Part shown: positions 22,181 through 30,794 of the stretch, in pieces | Position numbering within the stretch: the stretch's first letter is position 1 | Layout of the letters: each line of letters opens with the position of its first letter | Assembly: GCA_008360975.2 (NCBI GenBank) | Contig: CM039210.1 | Span: 4,652,293-4,716,292 of the forward strand | DNA length: 64,000 nt | Direction of reading: 5' to 3' | Source: Lichenostomus cassidix | Taxonomy: Eukaryota > Chordata > Aves > Passeriformes > Meliphagidae | The notes under the pieces: generated by a model | Databases searched by the model: none | What the model was told of the DNA's origin: nothing | What the model saw: only the letters and a program-made list of their open reading frames with translations | Made by a program: the position numbers and the translations under genes

Positions 22181-22490
22181 CTTAGTTTGAGTCTAGGCGC
22201 CGAATCCCTGTGTTTCCGAGTTAAAGTCTCGGTTGCCTTGGTTACGAATTTGAGTCTCGGTGTCATCTTCCTGTGTTTCTGAGTTCGAGTCTCGGTCGCG
22301 TTTGTTCCCAGTTCGAGTCTGGGTTGTCTCAGTTCCGAGTTTGAGTCTCGGAGCCCGGTGTGTGAGTTTGAGTCTCAGCTGCTTTAGTTCCGAGTTAGAG
22401 TCTCGGTGTCCAGCCGCCGCGCGGTTTCGGGTTCAAGTCCCGATACCTAGTTAAAACGCAATTGCAGAGTGTTTTGGAGTTCAAGTCTCC
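22181..22490 (+). repeat. ERV-A leader: ten T-arm-like hairpins, about 28-bp period
   Basis: Ten units, each a 4-5 bp stem with a 7-nt loop of form TTNNAGT (TTCGAGT, TTTGAGT, TTAAAGT, TTAGAGT, TTCAAGT). Loops start at 22186, 22221, 22249, 22284, 22312, 22340, 22367, 22395, 22432 and 22480. Stems such as CCGAG/CTCGG (22216, 22335, 22390), CCCAG/CTGGG (22307) and TCGGG/CCCGA (22427) are perfect 5-bp helices. This is the geometry of a tRNA T-arm; 22430-22440 matches the Pol III B-box consensus exactly. A T8 run follows at 22512-22519. Units 3, 7 and 10 have weaker stems. Function unknown. Confidence 0.8.
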
Positions 22491-22766
22491 TGCCTAGGTT
22501 ACTGTGAAAAGTTTTTTTTAACAAAGTTTGCTCCGGTGCTTTTGAATTTTTGAATGCGTGTGAGTGTACTGTGTGTGTGCAAATTACCTGTTAACTTGTG
22601 TGTTTTACCGGTATAAAAACCCACGCGGGGACGCCCGCGAAATATAAATAACTTGCTGAGTGTTGAAACATTCTGAGTGATTGTGGAATCGTTGTGTGAA
22701 CTTAAGTATACCTCTGCGACATCTATGTGTGTGTAACTGGCATAGTTGGTAGCTACACAATTCGAT

Positions 22767-24380
22767 ATGGGTTCAAAAGTATCTTCACCTACTCGGGAAG
22801 GAGGTATACCCAGGAGTTCACCCCTGGGTTGTATTTTACAAAATTGGAAAAAATTTAAAAGCCCCTCTTTAACCCGTAAACAGTTAATAGAATACTATAA
22901 CCGCTGGTGGCCGAGTTATGTATTAGATAAGGAAGAATGGCCTTGTAACGGGTGTTTAGATTCTGAAACAATCCTGCAGCTAATGCTATATTGCCGGAAA
23001 AAGGAAAAGTGGAATGAAATACCTTACATAGATTTGTTTTGTGAGTTGAAAAATGCCTTAGATCTACGGAAGAAATGTGGTTTGCTACCTAGGGAAACTA
23101 AGCAGTCTGTGATACTGGCTTTAAAGAAGGATAATAAAAGTGAATCTCTAGAATATAGTTGTGTAGAATGTTGTGGTGGGAAGAAGTGTCAGAAGCATGA
23201 TTCTGTAGAAGAAGAGATTGAATTTTTAGTTTCCCCTCGAAGAAGGGAAAGGGGGGCAGCCGCTGGGGAGCCTCCCGCAGCACGGGATGAAGAGGGAGCG
23301 AGTGGGCATGCTGAAGGTGAAGGGATGTTGAGTCCGGTGGCAAGTAGAACCCGAAATGGAATAAGAGACAGGAATGGGGAAAGGGGGGTAATTCAAGCGC
23401 CACTCCGGCAAGCTGCCGGGGCAGAAGGACCGGTTACTGTTAAGGTGCCGTTTTCAGTAGCAGATTTAAGATCCTGGAAAGAGCTTGCAGGATCATACAG
23501 GGAAGATCCTGAGAAAGTAGCTAAGATTTTCGAGACTATTATTAGAACACAGGACCCAGACTGGTTAGACATTCAAGTGGTATTGGATTCCCTGCTAACC
23601 CAGGGGGAGAAAGTTATGGTGTTGGCAAAAGCAAGAGAAGAGGCAGAGAGACTCCATGCTCAGAATGCTCAGCCAGGAACCTTAGATCAACATTTCCCAC
23701 AGACAGATCCGCGGTGGGACCCCAATAACCCAGGGCACAGGGAGCTATTGACTCGGTATCAGAGGTTGATTACGTTTGGCATAAGACATGGTATTCCAAA
23801 AGCTATAAATATATCAAAGCTGTATCAAATAGTCCAAGGAAAAGATGAACCCCCTTCTGACTTTTATCAGCGACTTTTAGATGTGGCCAGGAAATATACT
23901 AATCTGGACCCTGAAAGAGAAGGGGATGCACTGCTGTTAACAACAATATTTGTGGGGCAATCTGCTCCAGACATTAGAGTAAAACTTCAAAAATTGGAAG
24001 GGGAAGATTCTAGAAATATAAACAAATTACTAGATATAGCCTGTAAAGTTTACAGCAACAGAGAAGACATTAGAGATGCTAAACTCATAGCAGCTATAAG
24101 AGGCCAAAGAGACAGTCCTCATGACGCCTCAGGGGGAGGCAGTCATCCTGAAACCCCAGGGAGGGGCGGTTACGGGGGAATCCCAAGGAGGGGTGGTTAC
24201 CAGGGACTCCCAAGGAGAAGCAGCTCCCGTGAAACGACAGGGAGGGACAGCTTTCGTGGCCTGAGTAAAGATCAGTGTGCAAATTGTAAACAAGTCGGTC
24301 ACTGGCAGCGCGACTGCCCATTTAAAAATGGACACACCCCTAACGAAACTGTAAGACTTTTAGAGTTAAATGAAGCATGA
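22767..24380 (+). CDS. gag: ERV-A Gag polyprotein (537 aa)
   Basis: Gag builds the virus particle. I start at ATG 22767 because it gives Met-Gly-x-x-x-Ser, a myristoylation signal for membrane targeting; the open frame extends seven codons upstream without an ATG. Matrix is about residues 1-125. A cysteine cluster (Cys132, 135, 136, 141 and His144) follows, then a charged linker. Capsid runs from about 215, with the major homology region at about 357-376. An Arg/Gly-rich repeat (about 466-499) precedes one CCHC zinc knuckle (504-517). I see no PPxY or PTAP late motif. The frame is open and ends in TGA, in the same phase as pol. Confidence 0.93.
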   Translation: MGSKVSSPTREGGIPRSSPLGCILQNWKKFKSPSLTRKQLIEYYNRWWPSYVLDKEEWPCNGCLDSETILQLMLYCRKKEKWNEIPYIDLFCELKNALDLRKKCGLLPRETKQSVILALKKDNKSESLEYSCVECCGGKKCQKHDSVEEEIEFLVSPRRRERGAAAGEPPAARDEEGASGHAEGEGMLSPVASRTRNGIRDRNGERGVIQAPLRQAAGAEGPVTVKVPFSVADLRSWKELAGSYREDPEKVAKIFETIIRTQDPDWLDIQVVLDSLLTQGEKVMVLAKAREEAERLHAQNAQPGTLDQHFPQTDPRWDPNNPGHRELLTRYQRLITFGIRHGIPKAINISKLYQIVQGKDEPPSDFYQRLLDVARKYTNLDPEREGDALLLTTIFVGQSAPDIRVKLQKLEGEDSRNINKLLDIACKVYSNREDIRDAKLIAAIRGQRDSPHDASGGGSHPETPGRGGYGGIPRRGGYQGLPRRSSSRETTGRDSFRGLSKDQCANCKQVGHWQRDCPFKNGHTPNETVRLLELNEA

Positions 24381-24414
24381 CGGGGACCGGGGAAGTCATC
24401 CCCAGCTGACCCCC
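24378..24414 (+). promoter_or_regulatory. Gag-Pol stop-codon readthrough element
   Basis: The gag stop is TGA followed by CGG, a context known to favour readthrough in some plant viruses (tobacco rattle virus type). Pol continues in the same phase with no start codon. Eight bases later GGGGA (24389-24393) can pair with TCCCC (24399-24403), and the loop GTCA (24395-24398) can pair with TGAC (24407-24410): an H-type pseudoknot. The 8-nt spacer matches that of murine leukaemia virus. A competing fold pairs 24382-24385 with 24410-24413. Readthrough itself is inferred. Confidence 0.7.
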
Positions 24415-27400
24415 TGGTTACTCTGACGTTGGGGAACGAACAAGTTGATTTTCTAGTAGACACGGGTGCAACTTACTCAGTTCTAAACACTTGCAAAGGG
24501 GCTCTTAGCCAAAACACTGTAAATGTCACAGGTGCCACCGGGAAAAGCGAAAACTTGCCATTCTTTCAACCTCTAAAATTTAAAATAGGAAAAATGTGGT
24601 TAACTCATCAATTCTTATATATGCCTGAATGCCCAATGCCTTTGCTCGGAAGAGATATTTTAAGTAGGTTAGATGCAGAAATAATTTTTAAAAATGGACA
24701 AATACAAGTGTGTATTCCCGAAAATAAAGCTCTGGAAGCCCAGATTTTTATGTTATTACAGCAAGCAGACACTACCGAGGAGATCCCAGAGGAAGTGAAC
24801 AAGGCTGTCAATCCATCAGTGTGGGCCACTGACATTCCAGGGAGATCAAAAGCAGCAGAACCAGTAAGGATACAACTAAAACCTGATGCAAAACCGGTAA
24901 GGCAAAAACAATACCCTTTAAAGTTAGAGGCCAGACAAGGATTAGAAACACTTATTGCAAAATTCCTGCAACATGGGCAATTGAGAGAATGTGAATCAGT
25001 ATACAACACTCCTATCTTACCTGTAAAAAAGCCGCATACTAACGAATACAGACTAGTACAAGACCTCAGAGCCATTAACAAAATAGTGCAAGACATTGAC
25101 CCAGTGGTATCAAACCCTTACACACTTTTAACCAAAATCAAAGAGTCTGATGAGTGGTTCACTGTCTTAGATCTTAAGGATGCTTTCTTCTGCATACCCC
25201 TTGATAATGAAAGTCAACCTCTGTTTGCTTTTGAGTGGGAAAACCCCTCAACAGGTCGTAAAACCCAATTAACTTGGACTGTTCTTCCACAAGGCTTTAA
25301 AAATAGTCCCACTTTGTTTGGTAGCCAACTAGCAAAAGAATTAGAAACATGGAAATTAATGAATGAAGAAATCACTTTGCTGCAGTACATTGATGATATC
25401 CTGATTGCTGCAAAGACTAAAGCAGACTGTGTTGAAATGACTATAAATTTACTAAACTTTTTGGGACAAGCTGGTTACAGGGTATCCAAGAAGAAGGCCC
25501 AAATCGCCAAAGAACACGTAACCTATCTGGGATTCACCATCTCCCGGGGTAAGCGAAGTCTTGGGACTGAAAGAAAGGAAGCAATCTGTCAGATTCCGGA
25601 GCCAAAGTCTGTACGTGAGTTACGAACCTTCCTAGGGATGGTGGGCTGGTGTCGTTTGTGGATTCCTAATTATGGGCTTCTGGTAAAGCCCTTGTATGAC
25701 GCCCTGAAAAACTCAGAAGAAATACTAGAATGGACTCCAGAATGTCAAACAGCTTTCAGAGACTTAAAAAGAGCCCTAATGTCTGCCCCTGCATTAGGAT
25801 TGCCTGACCTGACCAAACCCTTTGAACTGTTTGTGCATGAACGTTTGCACCTTGCTTTGGGAGTGCTGGTTCAGAGATTGGGCACAAGCAAAAGGGCTGT
25901 GGGATATTTTTCTAAACAGCTAGACAATGTGAGCAAAGGGTGGCCCAGCTGTCTTCGAGCTGTGGCAGCAACAGTCCTTCTGATACAAGAAGCTCGGAAA
26001 CTGACAATGGGCCAGAAAATGACTGTCTATGTCCCACACATGGTTATCTCCGTCCTGGAACAAAAGGGGGGCCACTGGTTATCCCCTAGCCGAATGCTTA
26101 AATATCAAGTGGTTCTATTGGAACAAGATGATGTGGAATTAAAAACTACAGCTGCCCTTAACCCAGCTATGTTCCTTGAAGGTGCACCAGATTGCAAAGG
26201 GGCCATACAACATGACTGTCTTCTAACTATTGAACAAGTTTATTCCAGCAGAGAAGATTTGAAGGACACTCCACTGGAAAATCCAGATTGGGAACTCTTC
26301 ACAGATGGTAGCAGCTTTGTGCGGGAAGGAAAACGAAAATCCGGGTATGCTGTAGTAACCCAGACTGAGGTAATTGAAGCTAATCCATTACCTGTTAACA
26401 CCTCTGCACAAAAGGCTGAACTCATTGCACTGCAGCGAGCCTTAGAATTGTCTAAAGGTAAGAAGGTCAACATATGGACTGATTCTAAATACGCATTTGG
26501 AGTGGTACATGCTCATGGAGCCATCTGGAAAGAACGAGGGCTCCTCTCAGCACAAGGATCTCCTATCAAGTATGGAGATATTATTAAACAACTTCTGGAT
26601 AGTGTTCAGCTACCAATCCAAGTGGCTGTTATGCACTGTAAAGCTCATCAATTTGGAAATACACCAACTAATGTTGGAAACAGATTGGCAGATAAAACTG
26701 CTAAAGAGGTGGCAGAGAAAAGCATCCTTATAGTTGTTCCATCAAAATACATGAACCTTCCACAAGTAACCCCAGAATACCAAACCCATGATAAAATGTT
26801 AGCTAAACACCTAAAAGCCCACCTAAACTCTGAGGGGTGGTGGGTGACACCACAAAAACAAGTTATAGTACCTCAAGCAGTAATGAGACAAATAGCTGAA
26901 GACAAGCATAAGGAAACACATTGGGGGGCAGAAGCTATTATTGATAGCTTAAAGCCACAAGTAGTCAGTGTAAGAATGACTGGAATCATTAAAAGCATTG
27001 TTGGGAAATGTAAAATATGCTTGCAAAACAATCCTCAGTCCTACAAAAGACCTTCTCCTGGAACCACAAAAAGAGGAAATTGTCCAGGTGACTATTGACA
27101 AATTGATTTCTCTGAATTACCTCGGCAAGAGGGATTTCGATACCTGCTAGTTTTGGTTGATACATTTTCTGGATGGCCTGAAGCTTTTCCCTGTCGCACC
27201 AACAAATCTAGAGAGGTTACTAAAATATTGTTAAAAGAAATAGTACCTCGGTTCGGAGTCCCCTTAGGAATGTCCTCTGATAGGGGACCCCATTTCATCG
27301 CAGATATTGTGCAAAACCTGTCCAAAACTTTAGGAATCAAATGGGATTTACATACTCCTTGGAGACCACAATCCAGTGGCAGAGTTGAAAGAATGAATCA

Positions 27401-27935
27401 AAGTCTAAAAAGACAAATGAGTAAAATCTGTCAGGAAACCTCGCTTAAGTGGCCACAGGCTCTGCCTTTGGCTTTACTTAGAATCAGAATTCAGCCAAGT
27501 TCCAAAGAAAAGGTAAGCCCATTTGAAATCCTGTATGGAAGACCTTACCAAACCGTGATGGTTCCTGGGGAAAATCATGTAATGGGTGATCATCATTTGA
27601 GAGAGTATGTAATTTCCTTGGGAAAAACACTTTCATCGCTGCATAAGTTTGTCGTTTTAGCCTCACCAGTTCCATTGGATATTCAAGTGCACCCTCATCA
27701 GCCAGGAGATTGGGTTTACGTCCGGTCGTGGAGTGAAGAACCCCTTCAGCCCAAGTGGAAAGGACCTTATCAAGTTCTATTAACTACTCATACAGCAGTA
27801 AAAACAACTGGTGGAGACTGCTGGATCCATTACTCGCGAATCAAACCAGCCCCAGACCCAGAAGAAACACTCTGGACAGTGCGACAAACAACTAATCCAT
27901 TGCAGATAAAGCTGCAACGAAATCAGAGACGCTAA
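24381..27935 (+). pseudogene. pol: ERV-A Pol (protease, RT, RNase H, integrase), one stop
   Basis: Made as a Gag-Pol readthrough product. Protease: Asp-Thr-Gly at 24459-24467. Reverse transcriptase: Tyr-Ile-Asp-Asp at 25386-25397 and a Leu-Pro-Gln-Gly motif before it. RNase H: Phe-Thr-Asp-Gly-Ser near 26298. Integrase: a His-x3-His...Cys-x2-Cys zinc module near 26908-27022, catalytic Asp at 27105, Asp at 27279 and Glu at 27387. A TGA at 27096-27098 stands where Trp is expected, three codons before the first catalytic Asp, so this copy makes no integrase core. Everything else is open and in one frame of about 1180 codons. Other copies of the family could supply integrase. Confidence 0.92.
27096..27098 (+). 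other. Premature TGA in ERV-A integrase
   Basis: A single in-frame stop in an otherwise open pol, most simply a G-to-A change in a Trp codon. It is followed by CAA, not CGG, and no strong stem is evident, so it is unlike the gag-pol readthrough site. Confidence 0.85.
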
Positions 27936-27936
27936 G

Positions 27937-29265
27937 ATGGGAAATACTAAATGGTTTCCTTTATATTTTCGGAATAATTTTGTCTGGCTAATTTTGTCTG
28001 GAATAGTCAACCATCCCAGCAAGGCCTTGAAACTGACTAACCCAGGCTCAAATCCCGGATGGGTAAGTGAGCGCACAAGGAAAGGTAGTGATATGTATTT
28101 TTCCTCTAACATGACACACATTGAACAAATACTACCTGACCCCTGGAAGAGAAATTCACACCTGAAACTCATGCAAGCTGTAACTCTGATAACAAACAGC
28201 AGCAACTGCTGGATTTGCTCTCAGTTTCCCACCCACTCAGACGAAAGTATACAACTGATGGGACTTCCCATCCCAAACACATTCTCCAATAGCTTTCCCC
28301 CAGTTGATGTAATGCACCTTTTTAAAGAAAAGGTAACACGCAACACCTTAGATAAACAAATCCTATCAGTAAAATTAACAACTGTGAATGCCTCTTGTGT
28401 TCAGAGATGTCCAGAAAAATCAGGGGCAACCCCTCTAAAACAAACAAAGTCACCTAATTGTATGTCGAAAATAATGGTAGGAAATTACCCGAAATGTAAT
28501 TCATACTTAGATGTAACAAATAAAAGTATCCTAAATACACAATGGTGGCCTATTCCCGATAACATAGGATACTACTGGCTATGTGGGAATTCAGCTAGAA
28601 AAGCTCTGCCACCTAAATGGCAAGGAATATGCACTATTGGGACTGTGGTACCAGAAATAGATATCATTAGTAAATCAGAATTCCCCAAAGGACATCTGCG
28701 ATCCTTTATTATGCGACATAAACGAACTCTAAATCCATTAGTTGAAAAGTCCTCTGGATTTGACAAGTTTATGAGGGGACTTGTACCATGGTTAGGAGTA
28801 CCTGAATTGGAAAAGGCCATCGTAAACATCTCTGGAGTTATTGAGCAAATAGAAAACCGAACCAGTGATGCAATTGGTGCTTTACAACAAGAGGTCACTA
28901 GCCTTTCTAATGTAGTCAAAGAAAATCGAATGGCCCTAGATCTGATTCTTGCTTCCAAAGGTGGAGTGTGCACAGTCATTAATACCAGCTGCTGTGTGTA
29001 CATAGATCAGACCCAGAGAGTACAAACTGACTTAGAAGAAATAAGGAAAAATTCTGAAACTTTTCAAGAAATCCAAAAGAACCAGGGAGTAGATATATTT
29101 GACTGGATTACATCATGGATTCCAAATCTGAATGCGATGATAAGAAAACTAATTGGCATTGCTATTATAGTTCTGACCTTAATAGTTGGCGTATGGATCT
29201 TAATCCAAATTTGCAAATTAGGGTGTAAAACATTGTGCAAACTTAATGAAAACAAACTCATATAA
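27937..29265 (+). CDS. env: ERV-A envelope glycoprotein (442 aa, compact)
   Basis: Env mediates receptor binding and fusion. The ATG is one base after the pol stop. An N-terminal hydrophobic stretch (about 11-24) may be the signal. A CWIC motif is at 91-94, a furin-type Arg-His-Lys-Arg at 260-263, heptad-rich sequence at about 295-335, an immunosuppressive-domain-like segment before CX6CC (345-353), and a membrane anchor at about 404-426 with a short Cys-containing tail. CWIC plus CX6CC predicts disulfide-linked subunits, as in gammaretroviruses. Two oddities: under 70 residues lie between signal and CWIC, so the usual N-terminal receptor-binding domain is absent, and no clear hydrophobic fusion peptide follows the cleavage site. 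The frame is intact. Confidence 0.9.
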   Translation: MGNTKWFPLYFRNNFVWLILSGIVNHPSKALKLTNPGSNPGWVSERTRKGSDMYFSSNMTHIEQILPDPWKRNSHLKLMQAVTLITNSSNCWICSQFPTHSDESIQLMGLPIPNTFSNSFPPVDVMHLFKEKVTRNTLDKQILSVKLTTVNASCVQRCPEKSGATPLKQTKSPNCMSKIMVGNYPKCNSYLDVTNKSILNTQWWPIPDNIGYYWLCGNSARKALPPKWQGICTIGTVVPEIDIISKSEFPKGHLRSFIMRHKRTLNPLVEKSSGFDKFMRGLVPWLGVPELEKAIVNISGVIEQIENRTSDAIGALQQEVTSLSNVVKENRMALDLILASKGGVCTVINTSCCVYIDQTQRVQTDLEEIRKNSETFQEIQKNQGVDIFDWITSWIPNLNAMIRKLIGIAIIVLTLIVGVWILIQICKLGCKTLCKLNENKLI

Positions 29266-29377
29266 AAGTCTAAAGTTTAAGAAAGGTCTCTAAGGATGGC
29301 TGACTATTCCGAGAATAATTTTGTATTGTTTTAATTTTTGTTATTTGAATTAACTTAGTTTAGATGATAAGTTAAGT
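29266..29377 (+). other. ERV-A 3' untranslated region before the hairpin
   Basis: A short AT-rich non-coding stretch between the env stop and the hairpin next to the polypurine tract. Nothing else seen. Confidence 0.5.
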
Positions 29378-29422
29378 GGAAGTGACCTTAAAGAAATTAT
29401 GGTCACTTCCAAAGGGGGGAAT
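29378..29422 (+). promoter_or_regulatory. ERV-A hairpin plus polypurine tract
   Basis: GGAAGTGACC (29378-29387) and GGTCACTTCC (29401-29410) form a perfect 10-bp stem with a 13-nt loop. The polypurine tract AAAGGGGGGAAT (29411-29422) begins at the next base and abuts the 3' LTR. ERV-B keeps the same stem with a different loop (49893-49923). Confidence 0.85.
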
Positions 29423-29870
29423 TGTCAGAAAAAAATAACTTAAGAAATTTTATTGTATCTCTCTAGCTAGCTTTAATTGACTTTACATAGGGAAAGGAGC
29501 TTTTCTTTAGTTTTTTTTTTTTTTTTGAGATATAGTATCACCCTAAGGAGATGGGATTAACATACCACGGATTGGGAGTAAACCCCGAAGATAACCAGAA
29601 AGATAAAGACCATTAACAGAACATCCTCGAGACATTGTGGCACCAACTGGACATCCACAGGTCATGGGGTTATCACAGACATTCACCAGATACCATCTGC
29701 AGCAAGGGTTTTGACTGTATAAAATTCGGGAGAAAATTCTCTGAGGCTATGTGTTCTTGGAATGCTTTCCTAGGCACATCCTGGCCAGCAAATAAAGTAA
29801 TGCCTGATTCTCTATCACTTCAAATACAGTGTTAGAGGGTTTTTCTTATTTTCCCGCAGATTAGGTGACA
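29423..29870 (+). repeat. ERV-A 3' LTR (448 bp)
   Basis: Nearly identical to 21489-21935. Its end reads GATTAGGTGACA where the 5' copy has GATTCGGTGACA. TSD CTTG follows at 29871-29874. Confidence 0.93.
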
Positions 29871-29957
29871 CTTGGAGCTCCAATAAAGATCCACTTTTAC
29901 ATTACCTCCTCTACTAAAATTGTCTTGAGTTTCATTTCTAGGCTGAAAAAGGCAACA

Positions 29958-30333
29958 GTACCCCCTGCCAGTTGTGGTCATAACTACACCAAAAGGGAAA
30001 AATAGTGCTTAGGGGGTGGGAAACTCCTGTTATTATGTTGTTGTTTGTTTTGTTCTGTTCTAGATACATTTTCTAGTAAAGAATTGTTATTTCTTTATCT
30101 ACATTTTTGCTTGGAAGCCCCATAATTTTTCGAAGTTTTAATAATTTGGAGGGAGGAGTCTTTTTTCCCATTCCAGGAAGGTTCCCCCCTTCCTTGGCAG
30201 ATATTTGTTTTTAAACCAAGGCATTAATTGACATCCAATGTGGGGCTTGAGAGGAAAGGGTGAAAAGATAATTACAGGTCTTGGGTAATCAATTTGTGTA
30301 TTGCATATAGAAACCTCATTAGGCATCACCATG
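29958..30333 (+). repeat. LTR-1 3' fragment followed by a leader-like sequence
   Basis: 29965-30228 matches the AT-rich 3' end of LTR-1 (AGTAAAGAATTG near 30076, TTAAACCAAGGCA end). What follows (TTGACATCCAATGTGGGGC at about 30229) looks like a primer-binding site and leader rather than host DNA, so this may be the 5' LTR of a lost LTR-1 provirus. LTR-3b interrupts at 30334. Confidence 0.55.
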
Positions 30334-30596
30334 TGTGGCTAGCACAGGTTTTTCCCATGAGAAATTTTCTTGTGTTTTATAAATAAAGATAAAGTTTGGA
30401 TGTTGTTGGAACAGTGTCCCAGAACTTGGACAGTGCAGGCCTGGCCAATCAGGCCTGGGGGAAGGCTTCTGACTGACCAATCTGGGTGACTTTTGAGAAC
30501 TCTATATATGTGATGAAATCAAAACAATAAAGGTCATTCCTTCTTGCCACTGAGAACTGGTGCCTTCATTACTCTGCTAGCTGCTCAACAGCGACA
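30334..30596 (+). mobile_element. Solo LTR-3b (263 bp)
   Basis: TGTGGCTAGCACAG start, GCGACA end. TSD ACCATG at 30328-30333 and 30597-30602. TATATATG near 30503 and AATAAAGG near 30526. Confidence 0.92.
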
Positions 30597-30599
30597 ACC

Positions 30600-30794
30600 A
30601 TGTCATCCAGCTTACCCCGGTTCAGTTGGCAGATGATCATGTTCATGTTTTTTCCATTTGCACATCACTATCTAAACATGGGCCCTACAACTAAGGACCA
30701 TTGTGACTGTTATCAAGTTTGTAGAATGGGTCAATTGGATGAGGAATTCAATGCTTGTAAAGCTCTTCTGGAATGTGTGCACATGGCTCTATAA
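30600..30794 (+). other. Short open frame of unknown nature (64 codons)
   Basis: The ATG arises within the LTR-3b TSD copy, and the frame continues the leader-like sequence at 30229-30333. It has a Cys-x-Cys...Cys pattern and a Met-Phe-Phe-Pro-Phe run. It may be a gag start of the LTR-1 element, but I recognise no family. Confidence 0.2.

Larger units (their letters stand above)
21489..29870 (+). mobile_element. ERV-A: young, nearly intact gamma-like provirus
   Basis: It has two LTRs (21489-21935, 29423-29870), a tRNA-Arg primer-binding site, a structured leader, gag, pol, env and a polypurine tract, flanked by 4-bp TSD CTTG. Four-base TSDs, one nucleocapsid knuckle, in-phase gag and pol separated by a stop, and a CX6CC envelope place it with gamma-like retroviruses. 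The LTRs differ by about two substitutions (for example near 21523/29457 and near the end) and one T-run length, so insertion is recent. The only coding lesion I see is a TGA in integrase at 27096. Confidence 0.93.
21027..29957 (+). repeat. ERV-E 3' LTR (about 545 bp), split by ERV-A
   Basis: The left piece is 21027-21488 and the right piece 29875-29957 (ending GGCAACA). ERV-A is inserted at CTTG (TSD 21485-21488 and 29871-29874). The right piece has the AATAAAG polyadenylation signal at about 29882, so orientation is +. It follows the ERV-E env tail and polypurine tract. Confidence 0.85.

Noticed and set aside
22181..22490. CRISPR-like array (regular short repeats with spacers)
   Set aside because: The genome is a vertebrate one, the units are degenerate, the intervals are mostly repeat themselves, and the array lies in a retroviral leader.
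22181..22490. Cluster of real tRNA genes
   Set aside because: Only T-arm-like hairpins are present; there are no acceptor stems, D-arms or anticodon arms, and the units are too short.
22746..22766. Seven-codon N-terminal extension of Gag
   Set aside because: It has no ATG; the ATG at 22767 gives the expected myristoylation signal.
27096..27098. A second programmed readthrough in pol
   Set aside because: The context (TGA CAA) is not leaky, I see no strong downstream stem, and a Trp codon is expected here.
27937..29265. Env as a domesticated (syncytin-like) host gene
   Set aside because: It sits in a very young provirus; an intact frame is expected without selection.
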